In this document: one piece after another, positions 53,718 to 63,599 of the stretch
Position numbering within the stretch: position 1 is the stretch's first letter
Layout: every line of letters begins with the position of its first letter
Source: Adiantum capillus-veneris
Lineage: Eukaryota > Streptophyta > Polypodiopsida > Polypodiales > Pteridaceae
DNA: 64,000 nucleotides
Reading direction: 5' to 3'
Assembly (NCBI GenBank): GCA_014529385.2
Contig: CM043962.1
Coordinates: 127,789,470-127,853,469 of the forward strand
Program-made: the position numbers and the translations under genes
Notes under the pieces: model-generated
What the model saw: the letters and a program-made list of their open reading frames with translations, nothing else
What the model was told of the DNA's origin: nothing
Database searches by the model: none

Positions 53718-54450
53718 GGACCAAGCATGAGAGGGGGGTATACTCTCCCACACACACACTCACACATTCTCTCATTGTGTGGATTACTAAGTGCAAGAGC
53801 TCCATCTCCTTCTCCAAGCTTGTTGAGAAGTGGAGAGCCTACACGAACACTCTTGGCTATGGAATGCAAATCCAACCAAGAGACATGCTTCAATGCTTAA
53901 ACTTGCCATCTTCTTCTTCTTCATTACTATGCTATTATGCTATACTAAGCAAGACGAGCGATGATAAGTGAGGAACTATTTCCTTCTCCTATGGATGATT
54001 CTTCTTCCTCTTCCCTATCCTCATTCTCCGCTAGCTCTCTCCACCTTTGAAGGTGTTTGAGGCCTTGGGACTGAGGCTTGGGATAGTTAATGCTTTTTGC
54101 AAAGTTTATGCTATGCTCGTGATGCATGAAGATTTCCATCTTCATAGCATCACCAAGGTCACAAGGAACACAAAGATTGTATTGTAACAAGTCTCTCTTG
54201 ATGGGAGAATCTATAATACGAACACCTTTTGGGGGGGGGGCTGGCTCTCCGGTCCTCAATTACTGTCACGTTCTCTAATACTCTCTCTCTTGCAAAAGTA
54301 TTGTTCATGCCAAGTTAATTAAGTACTATGTTCATGTTGCTACCATCAATTAAGTTCACCCTCTATGTTCTCAAAGTAATCTCACAAAAATGCTCACTCT
54401 AATTCTCTTAATTCTGCTATTCTCAAAGTTCATAGGCCATTTCCATTACA
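52994..54450 (+). repeat. Gypsy-D 3' LTR (1,457 bp)
   Basis: Starts TGCTATAAAATCTAATATCT and ends CCATTTCCATTACA. It is longer than the 5' LTR mainly through a GA microsatellite (about 53671-53714) and a ~70-bp block near 53890-53965. Many substitutions separate the copies, pointing to an old insertion. Flanked by TCAACA. Confidence 0.93.
53671..53714. repeat. (GA)n microsatellite in the Gypsy-D 3' LTR
   Basis: About 22 GA units. The 5' LTR has only a short interrupted GA stretch at the matching place. Confidence 0.95.
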
Positions 54451-55312
54451 TCAACATGCCCAATCTCGTGTGGTTGAAAAGCAAAATCCTTACCATGTCT
54501 TGAAAGCATTTCTTTAAAAAACTTCTTCTCTTCTTATGTTAAAAACTCCTCATAGCCAATCTTTAGTTCTTTTAGAGATTCCATTGTGAACTTGTGTGCC
54601 AATTCTTTTTGGATCCCTAAGATTTGGCTACAAATAAGTTTGTTCTAGCTTTTCCTTGCAATCTGATAGTAAAGGTAAAGCCACTGGTCTCATGTCTTTG
54701 TCACAATTTTTTACCTAGTCTCTACCCACACTTTCGGTCCTTCATTGACATTGAAATCCTTCTAATCTTCAAAAGCCTCAATCACTTCATACAATTCCAT
54801 AGAGCACACTTCCACAACTTGGATTCCATCTTGTATGCTAGAATCCATTATAGCCTCAAGCTCAAACATAGTATCTATATGAGAAACTTGTTCAAAAAAA
54901 CCTAAAATACATTCACTCTATGAAACCATTTTCTTTCATGTCTTTTTGTACATTATATACATATTGTCATGCACTTATTTTCATATCCTTAAGCTTCATA
55001 AAGCATACTAACCCATGCTCTATTGACCCCCTCTCATGATTTACACAAATAGTTAAGAGTTGCACATCTCACTTCCTATCTCTACTCTTTATCATGGCAT
55101 ACACAAAACCATCGTCCAATAACTTTGTTTCCATGCAAACGGATGTGATGTATGGCCATCCAATGACAAGATAAGTAGACATCTCCCGCACGAATAAGTT
55201 TAACTCATCTTTGACGTTTCCTATGGTCACTTTTACATTTGGACAAGCCCCATACATATCTCCTGATAAGTTGTTTGCAACTCTAATCATCCAACTATGG
55301 TCTCTGTCTATT

Positions 55313-55541
55313 TGTTGAAATTAGGGTTGCAGGGATGCACACACAACTTGGATAAGATGAGGAAGCTCAAGGCACACAAACAAAGAGTATATTGCTTAGT
55401 GCACAAATAGAAAGATAATTTAGCCCTAGAGTATTCAACGTATATGTACAATACACAATGAAAAAACCTCCTACTGAGGGAAAAAGTACCCCGACAGTCC
55501 TAAGTCTATTCATACATATCATTACCACATACATGGTAACA
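55313..55541 (-). mobile_element. Solo LTR (229 bp) inside the Gypsy-E protease
   Basis: In plus coordinates it starts TGTTGAAATTAGGGTTGCAG and ends ACATGGTAACA. Flanks CTATT (55308-55312) and CTATC (55542-55546) are a 5-bp duplication with one mismatch. The protease reading on either side (HEGQVAD and IDRDHSWMIRVANN) becomes contiguous if it is removed. Size and terminal wording suggest a copia LTR left after LTR-LTR recombination. Confidence 0.75.
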
Positions 55542-56320
55542 CTATCAGCTACTTGCCCTTCATGTACAATAAGACTCTTGGACATAAGATTGATTTTAGA
55601 GCCATGATCTATCAACATATGAAGATCACCCACCTTGACCAAAGTTTCCGTTGTAGCTCTTTCCCAATGACCTTTAGAGCATTGGATTTTTATGTGAGGC
55701 TTCATCTTCATCATTATCTTCCACAAATATAACATGTATATCTCTTCCATAGGACTGATAGCATCCTACTACATTGTCATCACATTCATTCTCTTCTACA
55801 TGTATCCCTTATGCCTCAATGACTCTACTTCATTGTATGATTGTGGAGTAATACACTAAGTAAGAGTTTACCTCTCTCTTTTTATGATAGATTAGCTATG
55901 CCAATAACTTCACCCAAAGTAAACCCAAATTAATTGTTCAAAATACTGTCCAATACTTTAAGTTTGTAGTAGCAGCTTCAACGTCGGAATGTAGTCTATA
56001 CACATAGCCTTTTGCTTTTTCTTTTCCTTGCTCTTTCCTCTTTCATGTAGATGCTTCCTCCATAGGAACCTCGAGAGGAGGAGGCACCTGCAATGAAGCT
56101 TCATAAGAAGGTCCTTGATCATTCCTTCCTCCGGCTCTCGTAACCCTCTTTGAAGTAGAGGGTCCTCCATCCTCATTCTCATGTCTACGCTTCTCTTCTA
56201 GAATTGCTTTATTGTATGACATTTTGCAAGATAGGCAGGCACTAGTAAAGAGTCCACAAGATCATCCCAAACTATTGTATGGTGTATGCAATCACCAGCA
56301 TGATGAAATACGTATTTACT

Positions 56321-56462
56321 CGCCTTCTCGTTTTTGGCTAATGCCACTGCATATAGTTACAAGCCAACAACCTCCTCAAAAAAATTTTAGTTGCCTTCCC
56401 TTTTTTGGCTAATGCCACTGCATATGGGCACAAGCCAACAACCTCCTCAAAAACATCACGAA
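56321..56462. repeat. 71-bp tandem duplication in Gypsy-E gag
   Basis: TTTTGGCTAATGCCACTGCA with AAGCCAACAACCTCCTCAAA starts at 56332 and again at 56403. The unit encodes part of the gag peptide VGLCPYAVALAKK twice, in different states of decay. Confidence 0.85.
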
Positions 56463-56760
56463 TAGGCTTTGACCCTTTCTTTGGAATTAACTCTATCTTT
56501 GCCCCATAGGTAGCGTGTTGCCTCCATTGCAGGGATGGCATGACCATCACCATATCCTTCAATAACTTCTACACAACCCCTTTTTCATAGTTAGTTCCTA
56601 ATGGAAAACCTGTCTCCTACAAATGGATCTTCCCATCCTTAAAAAACACAAGATCTCTTTTTAAAAGCATCACTGAAGCTATGCTAATCCCTTATTCCAT
56701 GGTCTATGCTATCAAATCATATAAATATGTGCACAAACCCTTCTTTGCTTTGGATTTCTA

Positions 56761-56968
56761 TCCAGAAGGTTGTTGGGGTGTAGGCCAGGTGGCCCTAGAA
56801 ACCACCCTTGCACTATTTTTCTTACTATTCAATATAAGGAGAGAAAGTGAGAGACTTGACCACTCTCTCACTTTCCTCTCCACTAACCCAACTCCTTGTG
56901 TAGCTTCTCCTTCATCCCCTTTCCCCTTTCTCCTCCCCCCTTTGCATGCTTCCATACACGCACACCCC
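56761..56968. other. Unassigned, possibly an older relative of the Copia-2 LTR
   Basis: TGTTGGGGTGTAGGCCAGGT near 56773 resembles the Copia-2 LTR start TGTTGGGATTCAGGCCAACT, but similarity fades quickly and no end is seen. The rest is pyrimidine-rich. Confidence 0.35.
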
Positions 56969-57160
56969 TGTTGGGATTCAGGCCAACTGGCCGTACATCC
57001 CACTTACTACTAACCCATCTACTAACTTAACCATTTATTCTTTAATACAACAGAATAAGCAACAGGATAACGTTGATGTGCGCTCCACCCAAAGTAGGTC
57101 TCTCTCTCTCTCTCTCTGCTCTCGCACTTGCACTCGCACACGCTTCCCGGGACACCTTCA
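56969..57160 (+). repeat. Copia-2 5' LTR (about 192 bp)
   Basis: Starts TGTTGGGATTCAGGCCAACT, ends GGGACACCTTCA, followed by the primer site ACTGGTATCAGAGC. Short LTR with a CT run at 57099-57118. Pairs with 62587-62811, which is longer through several small insertions. Confidence 0.9.
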
Positions 57161-57178
57161 ACTGGTATCAGAGCAAGG

Positions 57179-58307
57179 TTTGTGCTTGCCGTTTTCGTGT
57201 CCGCGCGCATGCACTTTCAAAAGTGCAAATAAGTTTTTGATTTTGGCATCGGCAAATTCAACGTTCCGAGAGTGTTTCCACCTGGTGTCCTCATGTTTTA
57301 CCCCCCTTTCGAGACTATTCATGCAGTCAAAAGCTTCATCTGAGCTACTACGCTTCAAGAGTTGTATTTTTCAACTCCACTTTTGCTAGAGGTATAGGTA
57401 CAGGCACAAGACACGGGTGCAGGTTGTTCAGAGACTATTTTGGGATGGAATATAGCCGTTTTATGGCTATTATGTGTTATTGAGATGGTGTTTATGGGCT
57501 CATTAGGAGCACTTTTTGGCATCGACATTGTCTCGGGTTTTTCAGGCATCCATCTCCTTACAGGTTCTTGCATACATATAGGACATCTAGGTTTCTTACA
57601 GGTTGCAGTGTTTAGCATCAGCACAGATTTCAGTGGGAGTACTTGATGCGTATATGCATTGTTTTGGCACTTTTGATAGTGCTTTAGATCTTTTGAGAGC
57701 GGTTTTACTCTCCACAGGGATTTGTTTACTGCTTGCACATTTTTTGTTTGGTGCATGTTTGAGCACATATACTACACCTTGCAGTATTGTTGACAGTGGA
57801 TGTACGTTGAGTTGCGGAAACTGCCATATATACCTTTTGTGGAGCCGATTTGGTTTGTTTCTGGCAGTTTTGACCGTTTTTGAGACTCGGTTCAAAGGCC
57901 CTTTCTGAGATTGGACTGGTTTCTTGTCTGCATAACCTTTTGTGAGGGTCGATAGCGTAAGGTTTTCTTGAGCTGGGGGATTCTCGAATGTTGAGATCCT
58001 TTTGGTGATACAGGTTACTGGAGTACCCCTTTTTTGTGGCCTTGCCATAGGACATGTATAGAGAGGGCTAGGTGCATTTGACACCTTGTTGGTAGTCTTG
58101 GGTGTGTTTTTTGACTTTTTATGCATAGTTAGTGGCAGTTAGTGGTTGATGCGCCTGTCTTATGCTCTGAGAGCATTACTTTTGATGCGTTAATGATCTC
58201 TTATGATAGTTTTGGATTGAGATTCTGTAAGTTTTTCTGGGGAAACTCTGTCAATTTTTTCTCAAAATTACCAGTTTTTATCGCCATATTATCTTTAGCT
58301 TACAGCC
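57179..58307 (+). other. Copia-2 long leader
   Basis: About 1.1 kb between the primer site and gag start. Open frames of up to 176 codons exist on the minus strand (57596-58126) and of 101 codons on the plus strand, but they overlap and lack recognised motifs. No gene is called. Confidence 0.55.
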
Positions 58308-59031
58308 ATGTCATCTACTGGTGAAAATAATATATACAATATCCGAAAATTTGATGGGACAAATTTTGCTATCTGGAAAGAGCAGATTCAAGATATTCTT
58401 ATACAAAAAGGCCAGCTGGATCCTATCATGGAGCACCCAGAGTGGGCTAAGGCCTAATCTACCCTCCGTTTGCATTTTGCTGAATCTGTGTACTTTACTA
58501 AAGTTGGAGAAAGGATTGCTAGAGATGTATGGGATAAGTTGTGTTCCAGTTATGAGAATAAAAGTGCCACTAATAAGGTTTTCTTGATGAAGAAGCTGTT
58601 TGACCTTCGTTGAAGGAAGAGGGTACTATTTCTACTCAGATTAATGAGTTCAATATCATTTTCGCTTAGTTGACCACTCAGGGTTTGGTTTTCGATGAGG
58701 AAATTAAATGTATATTCTTGCTATACAGTTTACCCTCGTCTTGGGATACATTCTGTACTACGATTAGCAACTCAGCACTTGGTACCGATCTAGTGTACAA
58801 TGACGTCCTTGGGAGTCTGTTTAACGAGGAGATTCGCAGGAAATCTCTCGAAGGCAAGACGGATGGTGATGCGTATGTTGCTAGTGATAAACAGAGGGGT
58901 CGCACTCAAAGTCGTGCCAAAAGCAAGGAACGTGGGGGCTCACGCAGTAAGTCTCGGGGTTCTATGCGTAATGTCGAGTGCTATCATTGCCATAAAAAAG
59001 GGCATGTGAAGAAGGATTGCAGGAAATGGTA
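58308..59031 (+). pseudogene. Copia-2 gag with zinc knuckle
   Basis: Start MSSTGENNIYNIRKFDGTNF with AIWKEQIQDIL at 58308, a typical copia gag N-terminus. Stops at 58455 (WAKAx) and 58667 (TAG, probably CAG), and a shift near 58610. The C-terminal part has IFLLYSLPSSWDTFCTTISN and the knuckle CYHCHKKGHVKKDC (about 58979-59021), then CRKW and a TAG at 59030. Confidence 0.88.
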
Positions 59032-60430
59032 GCAAAGCAAGAAGGATAAACAATCCAGTGAAACTTCTAAGTATGATGATTCAAACAAGGGCAAAGCAAA
59101 GTTAGAGGAGATCAATGTGCTAGAGTCTTCAAATGCTCCTATTGTAGAGATTCTTCCAGCGATTGTTATGCCACTTACCTCTGACGTATTGGTCTTCACA
59201 ACAGATCTACCTGTCGAGGCTCTTGTTACAGAAGATGCATAGTATGCACATAATTGGATAGTAGATTCTGGTGCGAGTTTCCATGTGACACCACATAGAG
59301 AGTGGTTCTCTACTTATTCTCGCTCTTGTGGCAAAGTGAGACTTGGTGATGCTTATGAACTAGACATTGAGGGTGTCGGAAATGTCAAATTGCATCTAAG
59401 GAATGGCACGCACTTTACTTTATGTAATGTCAGACATGTGCCCAAGTTGACTAAAAGCTTGATTTCTGTTGGTCTGCTTGATGATTTGGGCTACAACACC
59501 ACATTTGGCAATGGTTTGTGGATAGTACGCAAAGGTAATCTTGTTGTACTCAGATGTCAGAAGCATGGTACCTTGTATTCCATGCATGTGTCAGATTACA
59601 TATGTATAGCCGAGCTGCCGTCTACTGAGTTGTGGCATTGCCGACTAGGTCATATTAGCCAAAAAGGAATGAGAACTCTAACTCGTTTTGGCTACTTACC
59701 TCTCTTGTCTTATGTTGACTTTCCTGTTTGTGAGCACTGTATCTATGGCAAATAGACTAGGTCCGTGCACTTACCATTGGGTCAAAAGTGAGCTGAACCT
59801 CTAGATTTAGTACATAGTGATGTTTGTGGTCCTATGTGAACCAAATCTCTAGGGGGGGGCAGCTATTTTGTGACATTCATAGATGTCTCTACTCGAAAGG
59901 TGTAGGCATATCCTTTGAAACATAAGGTTTAAGTTCTTCTTGTGTTTGAGAAATTTTTAGCCCTCATTGAGAATCAGTCTGGCAAGAAACTCAAGAGGTT
60001 GCGGACTGACAATGGTGGAGAGTATGTCTCCAAGAAGTTTGACAATTTTTGTGCTAAAAGGGGGATTAAAAGGAAGTTTGCTGCACCATACGCACCAACT
60101 CAGAATGGAGTTGCTGAGCGCATGAATTGTACAATTCAGGAAAGAGTCATAGCCATGCTTTCTAGAGAAAATCTCACACAAGACTTTTGGGCAGAAGCCG
60201 TCTTGACTGCAGTGCACATTATAAATCGTTCGCCTAGTACGCCATTGAATTATGAGATTCCAGAAGAGTTATGGTCTAAACGTAAGCCCCACTATGACCA
60301 TCTACGTGTTTTTGGTTGTGAAGCTTATGCTCATGTGCCTAAACAACTTTGACAGAAGTTAGATCCAAAGTCACACAAATGTATTTTCATTGGATATGTT
60401 GCAGATGGAGAGATGGGATATTGTCTTTGG
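59032..60430 (+). pseudogene. Copia-2 protease and integrase
   Basis: Protease NWIVDSGASFHVTPHREWF near 59251-59310 (DSGA loop). GAG-pre-integrase ELWHCRLGHISQKGMRTL with CEHCIYGK (59285-59755). Integrase has LVHSDVCGPM (first Asp, about 59806-59838), RLRTDNGGEYVSKKFDNFCA (second Asp) and TQNGVAERMNCTIQERVIAM (Glu) in 59942-60352, then FGCEAYAHVPKQL and KCIFIGYVADGEMGY. Stops at 59753 (TAG), 59789, 59837, 59903, 59929 and 60350 (TGA) fall mostly where Gln, Arg or Trp is expected. Confidence 0.9.
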
Positions 60431-60614
60431 CACCTGTAGTTCATATATGATCTTGAATGAGTCGAAGATGCACAAACAACCTATCAAGGAAATAGAGATT
60501 TGGAGAGTCGCTTTTAAGGATGTTACCTCGGAGACAGTGAAATTAACTTAGCGGGCTAGTGATGTATCGTCCACCAGCAATGCTCCAAAGGGAGTAGATA
60601 GCAATAGTCAAGGA

Positions 60615-61920
60615 GTGAGACGGTCTACTAGAGTCTCTCGTCCACCTGCGTGTTTTGAGCCAGGTCTTGATTACATCATGTTGACCGATTGCGGTGAGCG
60701 AAGCTGCTACCAAGAAGCTGTGATGACGGATGATGTGGTGAAGTGGGAGCAGGCTATGGAATCTGAGTATAACTCGATTCTAGCTAATGACACTTGGGAC
60801 TTGGTAGAACTGCCAAATGATGCGGAAGCTTTACCTTGCAAATGGGTTTACCAGAAGAAATTTACCTCAGGTGATCCAAATCCAAAGTACAAGGCTAGAC
60901 TTGTAGCCAAAGGGTTCAAATAGCAAAAGGGAGTTGATTTTAATGAAATCTTCTTGTCTATGGTCAAGATGACAACGCTTAGAACCGTACTTGGTCTTGT
61001 AGCGATTGAGGACATGGAACTTGTCCAAATAGATGTGAAGACAGCATTTCTTCACAAGGATCTCGATGAGGATGTTTACATGTAGCAGCCTAAAGGATTT
61101 GTTCAGGAGAACGCATCTCATGAGGAGCTAGTATGTAAGCTCAAAAATGCACTTTATGGCTTAAAGCAGGGTTCAAGGTAGTGGTATCATAAATTTGATG
61201 CATGTATGAGGTCTCAAGGATATAAAAGGAGCGAAGAGGATCACTGCTTGTACACAAGAAAGCTAGATGATGGCCCGGGGCGGTCACTTTTTAGAATGTG
61301 TATGATATCACCTGAGTTAACCGGAGAGGATTATTAAAAGACCAAAATGTATAAAAATGTATACTTTTATGTATACATTAGAGGGGGGTGGGGGTTTTTT
61401 TAATAGGCTCGTAAGTATAGTATGTATATTGGGGTATTATTAATAAGCTCTTGAACGCACGTGATATATGGATCTTTTGATAAGTGACTGCCCCGGGGAT
61501 GATGGCTCGATGATCATTCTAGTTTTGTATGTTGATGACATGCTTATAGCTGGGAAATCCATTGCAGAAATTGCCAACTTGACGAAAATACTTAGCAATA
61601 TTTTTGCAATGAAAGATTTGGGGGATGCTACACACTTTCTTGGCATGCGAATCAAAAGAGATCGCAAATGTTGTATTCTTGAGCTATCTCAGGAAACAAA
61701 CATTGAGAAAGTTTTGCAGCATTTCAATATGCAGGGGGGGGAAGCATTGAGTACCCCAATGCAGGCATACTCGAAACTCAGCAAGGAAGATGCACGCAAA
61801 TCTGATGCTGAGCGAGCTAAAATGGCTAAGATACCATATTCTTTGGCAGTGGGCAGTCTCATATATGCTATGATGGCCACAAGACCAGACATTGCTTTTG
61901 CAGTGGGAGTGGTGAGCTGA
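60615..61920 (+). pseudogene. Copia-2 reverse transcriptase, split by a MITE
   Basis: RT words: VKWEQAMESEYNSILANDTW, LPCKWVYQKKFTSGD, YKARLVAKGFK, VQIDVKTAFLHKDLDEDVYM, LKNALYGLKQGSR and DHCLYTRKLDDG. The MITE at 61274-61497 follows, and the frame resumes with SMIILVLYVDDMLIAGKSIA (catalytic YVDD about 61529-61540), FAMKDLGDATHFLGMRIKRD and AVGSLIYAMMATRPDIAFAV. TAG stops at 60921, 61083 and 61179 sit where related elements have Gln. The TGA at 61918 sits where Arg is expected. Confidence 0.92.
61274..61497. mobile_element. MITE-hAT-a: 224-bp MITE in Copia-2 RT
   Basis: Terminal inverted repeats CCCGGGGCGGTCACTT and, from the right end, CCCGGGGCAGTCACTT. Flanked by a perfect 8-bp duplication GATGATGG (61266-61273 and 61498-61505). 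Removing the element plus one duplication copy restores the RT codons exactly (KLDDG to SMIIL). The interior is AT-rich with a G run and GAACGCACGTGATATA (61453-61468), which it shares with MITE-hAT-b. No coding capacity. Confidence 0.9.
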
Positions 61921-62517
61921 TATATGGCAAATCCTGGCAGCAAGCATTGGGAAGCAGTGAAGCACATTCTTAGGTACGTCAAAGGTACGGTTGGCAGGTG
62001 TTTACGTTTCAAGAATAGTGATGCATCCATCGTGGGTTATGCGGATGCAGACTATGCGGGTTGTGTTGACAATAGGAGATCGACATTTGGCTATGTTTTC
62101 ATATTTGCTGGAGCAGCAGTATCTTGGAGGTCATGTCTTCAAGATTGTACGTCGTCTTTTACTACGGAAGCAGAGTATGTTGCATTGTCGGATGCAAGTA
62201 AAGAGGCTGTATGGTTATCTCGCTTGGTCAAAAATCTTGGCATTGATGAGACTCCAGTGATATATTGTGACAGTCAGAGTGCTCTTGCATTGGCAAGGAA
62301 TCCCGTGTTTCACTCCAAATTGAAACACATTGAAGTCAGGTATCACTCCAAATCGAAATACATTGAAGTCAGGTATCATCTTGTGAGAGATTTCTTCGCC
62401 AAAAGGCTCATTGATTTGGTCAAGGTACACACTAACAACAACCTAGCAGATGCTTTGACGAAAGGCTTAGCTTTAGAGCGGTTTACACATTGCAGTGAGT
62501 TGATGGGTATAGGTTGA
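61921..62517 (+). pseudogene. Copia-2 RNase H
   Basis: The frame after the TGA at 61918 reads MANPGSKHWEAVKHILRYVK, IVGYADADYAGCVDNRRSTF, FTTEAEYVALSDASKEAVWL and YCDSQSALALARNPVFHSKL, then ends ELMGIG. The Asp (YADADYAG), Glu (TEAEY) and Asp (CDSQSA) active-site positions are present. An 11-codon tandem duplication, (HSK)(L/S)K(H/Y)IEVRY at 62311-62343 and 62344-62376, lies between them and the end. Confidence 0.92.
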
Positions 62518-62586
62518 AGACACTAGATTGCTTCGCGGTTGTACATACCAAGTCACTTGGGCTACGTTGGCCTTCAAGTGGGAGTT

Positions 62587-62811
62587 TGTTGGGATTCAGG
62601 CCAACTGGCCGGACATCCCACTTACTACTAACCCATCTACTAAATTAACTATATATACACTTATTCTTTAATACAACAAAATAAGGAGTTGCAAAACAAG
62701 ATAACGTTGTTGTGCACTCCACCCAAAGTAGGTCTCTCTCTCTCTCTGCTCTTGCACTTGCACTTGCACTTACACACGCTTCTCGCGGCACCTTAAAATA
62801 AGTCCCCATCA
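62587..62811 (+). repeat. Copia-2 3' LTR (about 225 bp)
   Basis: Starts TGTTGGGATTCAGGCCAACT. Compared with the 5' LTR it has extra bases near 62648 (TATATATACACT), 62686 and the terminal AAATAAGTCCCCATCA. Ends CA at 62811. Confidence 0.85.
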
Positions 62812-62949
62812 ATTGGTATCAGAGCTCGGGTGGGAATGGCAGCGGTGGCGGTTGAAAACACCTTGAGACATTATAGTCCATTTGCAAGGTTTTTAAGATT
62901 GTATATAGAAGCTAAAAATATTTTCTCAAAATTGGCCCATAACATATAG
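62812..62949 (+). pseudogene. Second copia primer site and gag start
   Basis: ATTGGTATCAGAGCTCGGG (62812-62830) follows the LTR end directly and matches a copia primer binding site. An ATG at 62836 opens MAAVAVENTLRHYSPF, the short leader/gag start layout of many copia elements, stopping at 62949. This implies that a further, related element began with this LTR and has been truncated. Confidence 0.65.
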
Positions 62950-63094
62950 AAACATGTATATGAGCAATCACATAATGTGTACAAATACAACAATCGCACA
63001 CGGTAGTTTGATACAATCGCAAATGGTAGTTTGATCGAGCAGCTATATGTAGACAACATTTCCAAACATTTCCAAAAATATGCAAGAAGGTAAT

Positions 63095-63565
63095 CTAAAA
63101 TCTATGACAAAAGTCTAAGTGCTTGATGGAGCTCTTTTTAGTCAAGGATGCTTGATGAAAAAACATTTGATGAAACACATCTAACCCAAGCTTTTTTGTG
63201 TAGACAAAATAAAGATGCTTGCAAGGCATATATTTTTTACCCTCTCGTAAATGATTTTGGAAACCCTCACAAGTGCAAGAAGGAAAAGTGGACACTACCA
63301 CCAAATAGCTCTCCTCATTTTGCTTGCTTGCACTCGTTGTCAAAGTAAATTCCACATGATCATTTTGAATCACCACACGTTGGCCATGAATTATGCAAAT
63401 CAACTTTGCAGCTCTATTGATCCTTGCCTCCATCTCTTTTGCTATGACCCTAGTGACCACCACCACCCTACCATCATGGTGCTTAGGGGCGCACATCAGC
63501 ACCATCTGCATTGTGCACCAAATTTTAAGTTTGTTGCGATGTAGTTTCAATATTCTGCAAGTCAA
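63095..63565 (-). pseudogene. SWIM zinc-finger coding remnant
   Basis: The 156-codon frame contains ARINRAAKLICIIHGQRVVI and a SWIM finger CTCEGFQNHLREGKKYMPCK followed by His: Cys97, Cys99, Cys115 and His117, the CxCx(n)CxH signature. SWIM fingers bind DNA or proteins and occur in MULE/FAR1-type transposase relatives and in stand-alone plant proteins. The upstream frame (63683-63982, QCQGYLQHQNKKC) and NNIDHTWEPVKIVKERLASH near 63620-63690 in another phase may be earlier parts, so the coding region carries shifts and runs towards the window edge. Whether it is a host gene or a transposase remnant is undecided. Confidence 0.5.
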
Positions 63566-63599
63566 ATCCTGCAGCCCATAATGATTCTATTTCTGTATA

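Larger units (their letters stand above)
46018..54450 (+). mobile_element. Gypsy-D: Ty3/gypsy element with gag-pol remains
   Basis: 8,433 bp, plus strand. LTRs 46018-47351 and 52994-54450, primer site TTGGTATTAGAGTGTTTGG at 47352-47370 (initiator-Met type with a changed base), polypurine-like AAGAGAGAGGTAA at 52981-52993, and target duplication TCAACA (46012-46017 and 54451-54456). Coding order is gag, knuckle, protease, RT, RNase H, integrase and a chromodomain-like end, with many stops. It inserted into Gypsy-E. A hAT-like MITE lies in its leader. Confidence 0.93.
54451..56760 (-). pseudogene. Gypsy-E gag and protease
   Basis: Minus-strand pieces from the high side: ETGFPLGTNYEKGVV near 56590, then ATYGAKIELIPKKGSKPIRD with VFEEVVG (56338-56562), a basic linker, KAKGYVYRLHSDVEAAT near 55960-56020, and protease HMLIDHGSKINLMSKSL (55560-55630; DHGS as loop). 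After the solo LTR come WMIRVANNLSGDMYGACPNV and YLVIGWPYITSVCMETKLLD with DGFVYAMIKSRDRK (55069-55290). These words define a gypsy-like lineage distinct from the plant chromoviruses here and similar in wording to elements known from fungi. From 55068 to 54451 no clear domain remains. Confidence 0.65.
56969..62811 (+). mobile_element. Copia-2: Ty1/copia element with nested MITE
   Basis: Plus strand, about 5.8 kb. LTRs at 56969-57160 and 62587-62811, primer site ACTGGTATCAGAGCAAGG at 57161-57178, polypurine tract AAGTGGGAGTT at 62576-62586. Gag, protease, integrase, RT and RNase H occur in copia order between 58308 and 62517. Stops are numerous. A 224-bp MITE sits in RT. No 5-bp duplication could be confirmed because a second primer site follows the 3' LTR directly. 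Confidence 0.92.

Noticed and set aside
57596-58126. 176-codon minus-strand open frame in the Copia-2 leader
   Set aside because: No recognised domain. It lies in a leader region antisense to the element and overlaps other equally plausible frames.
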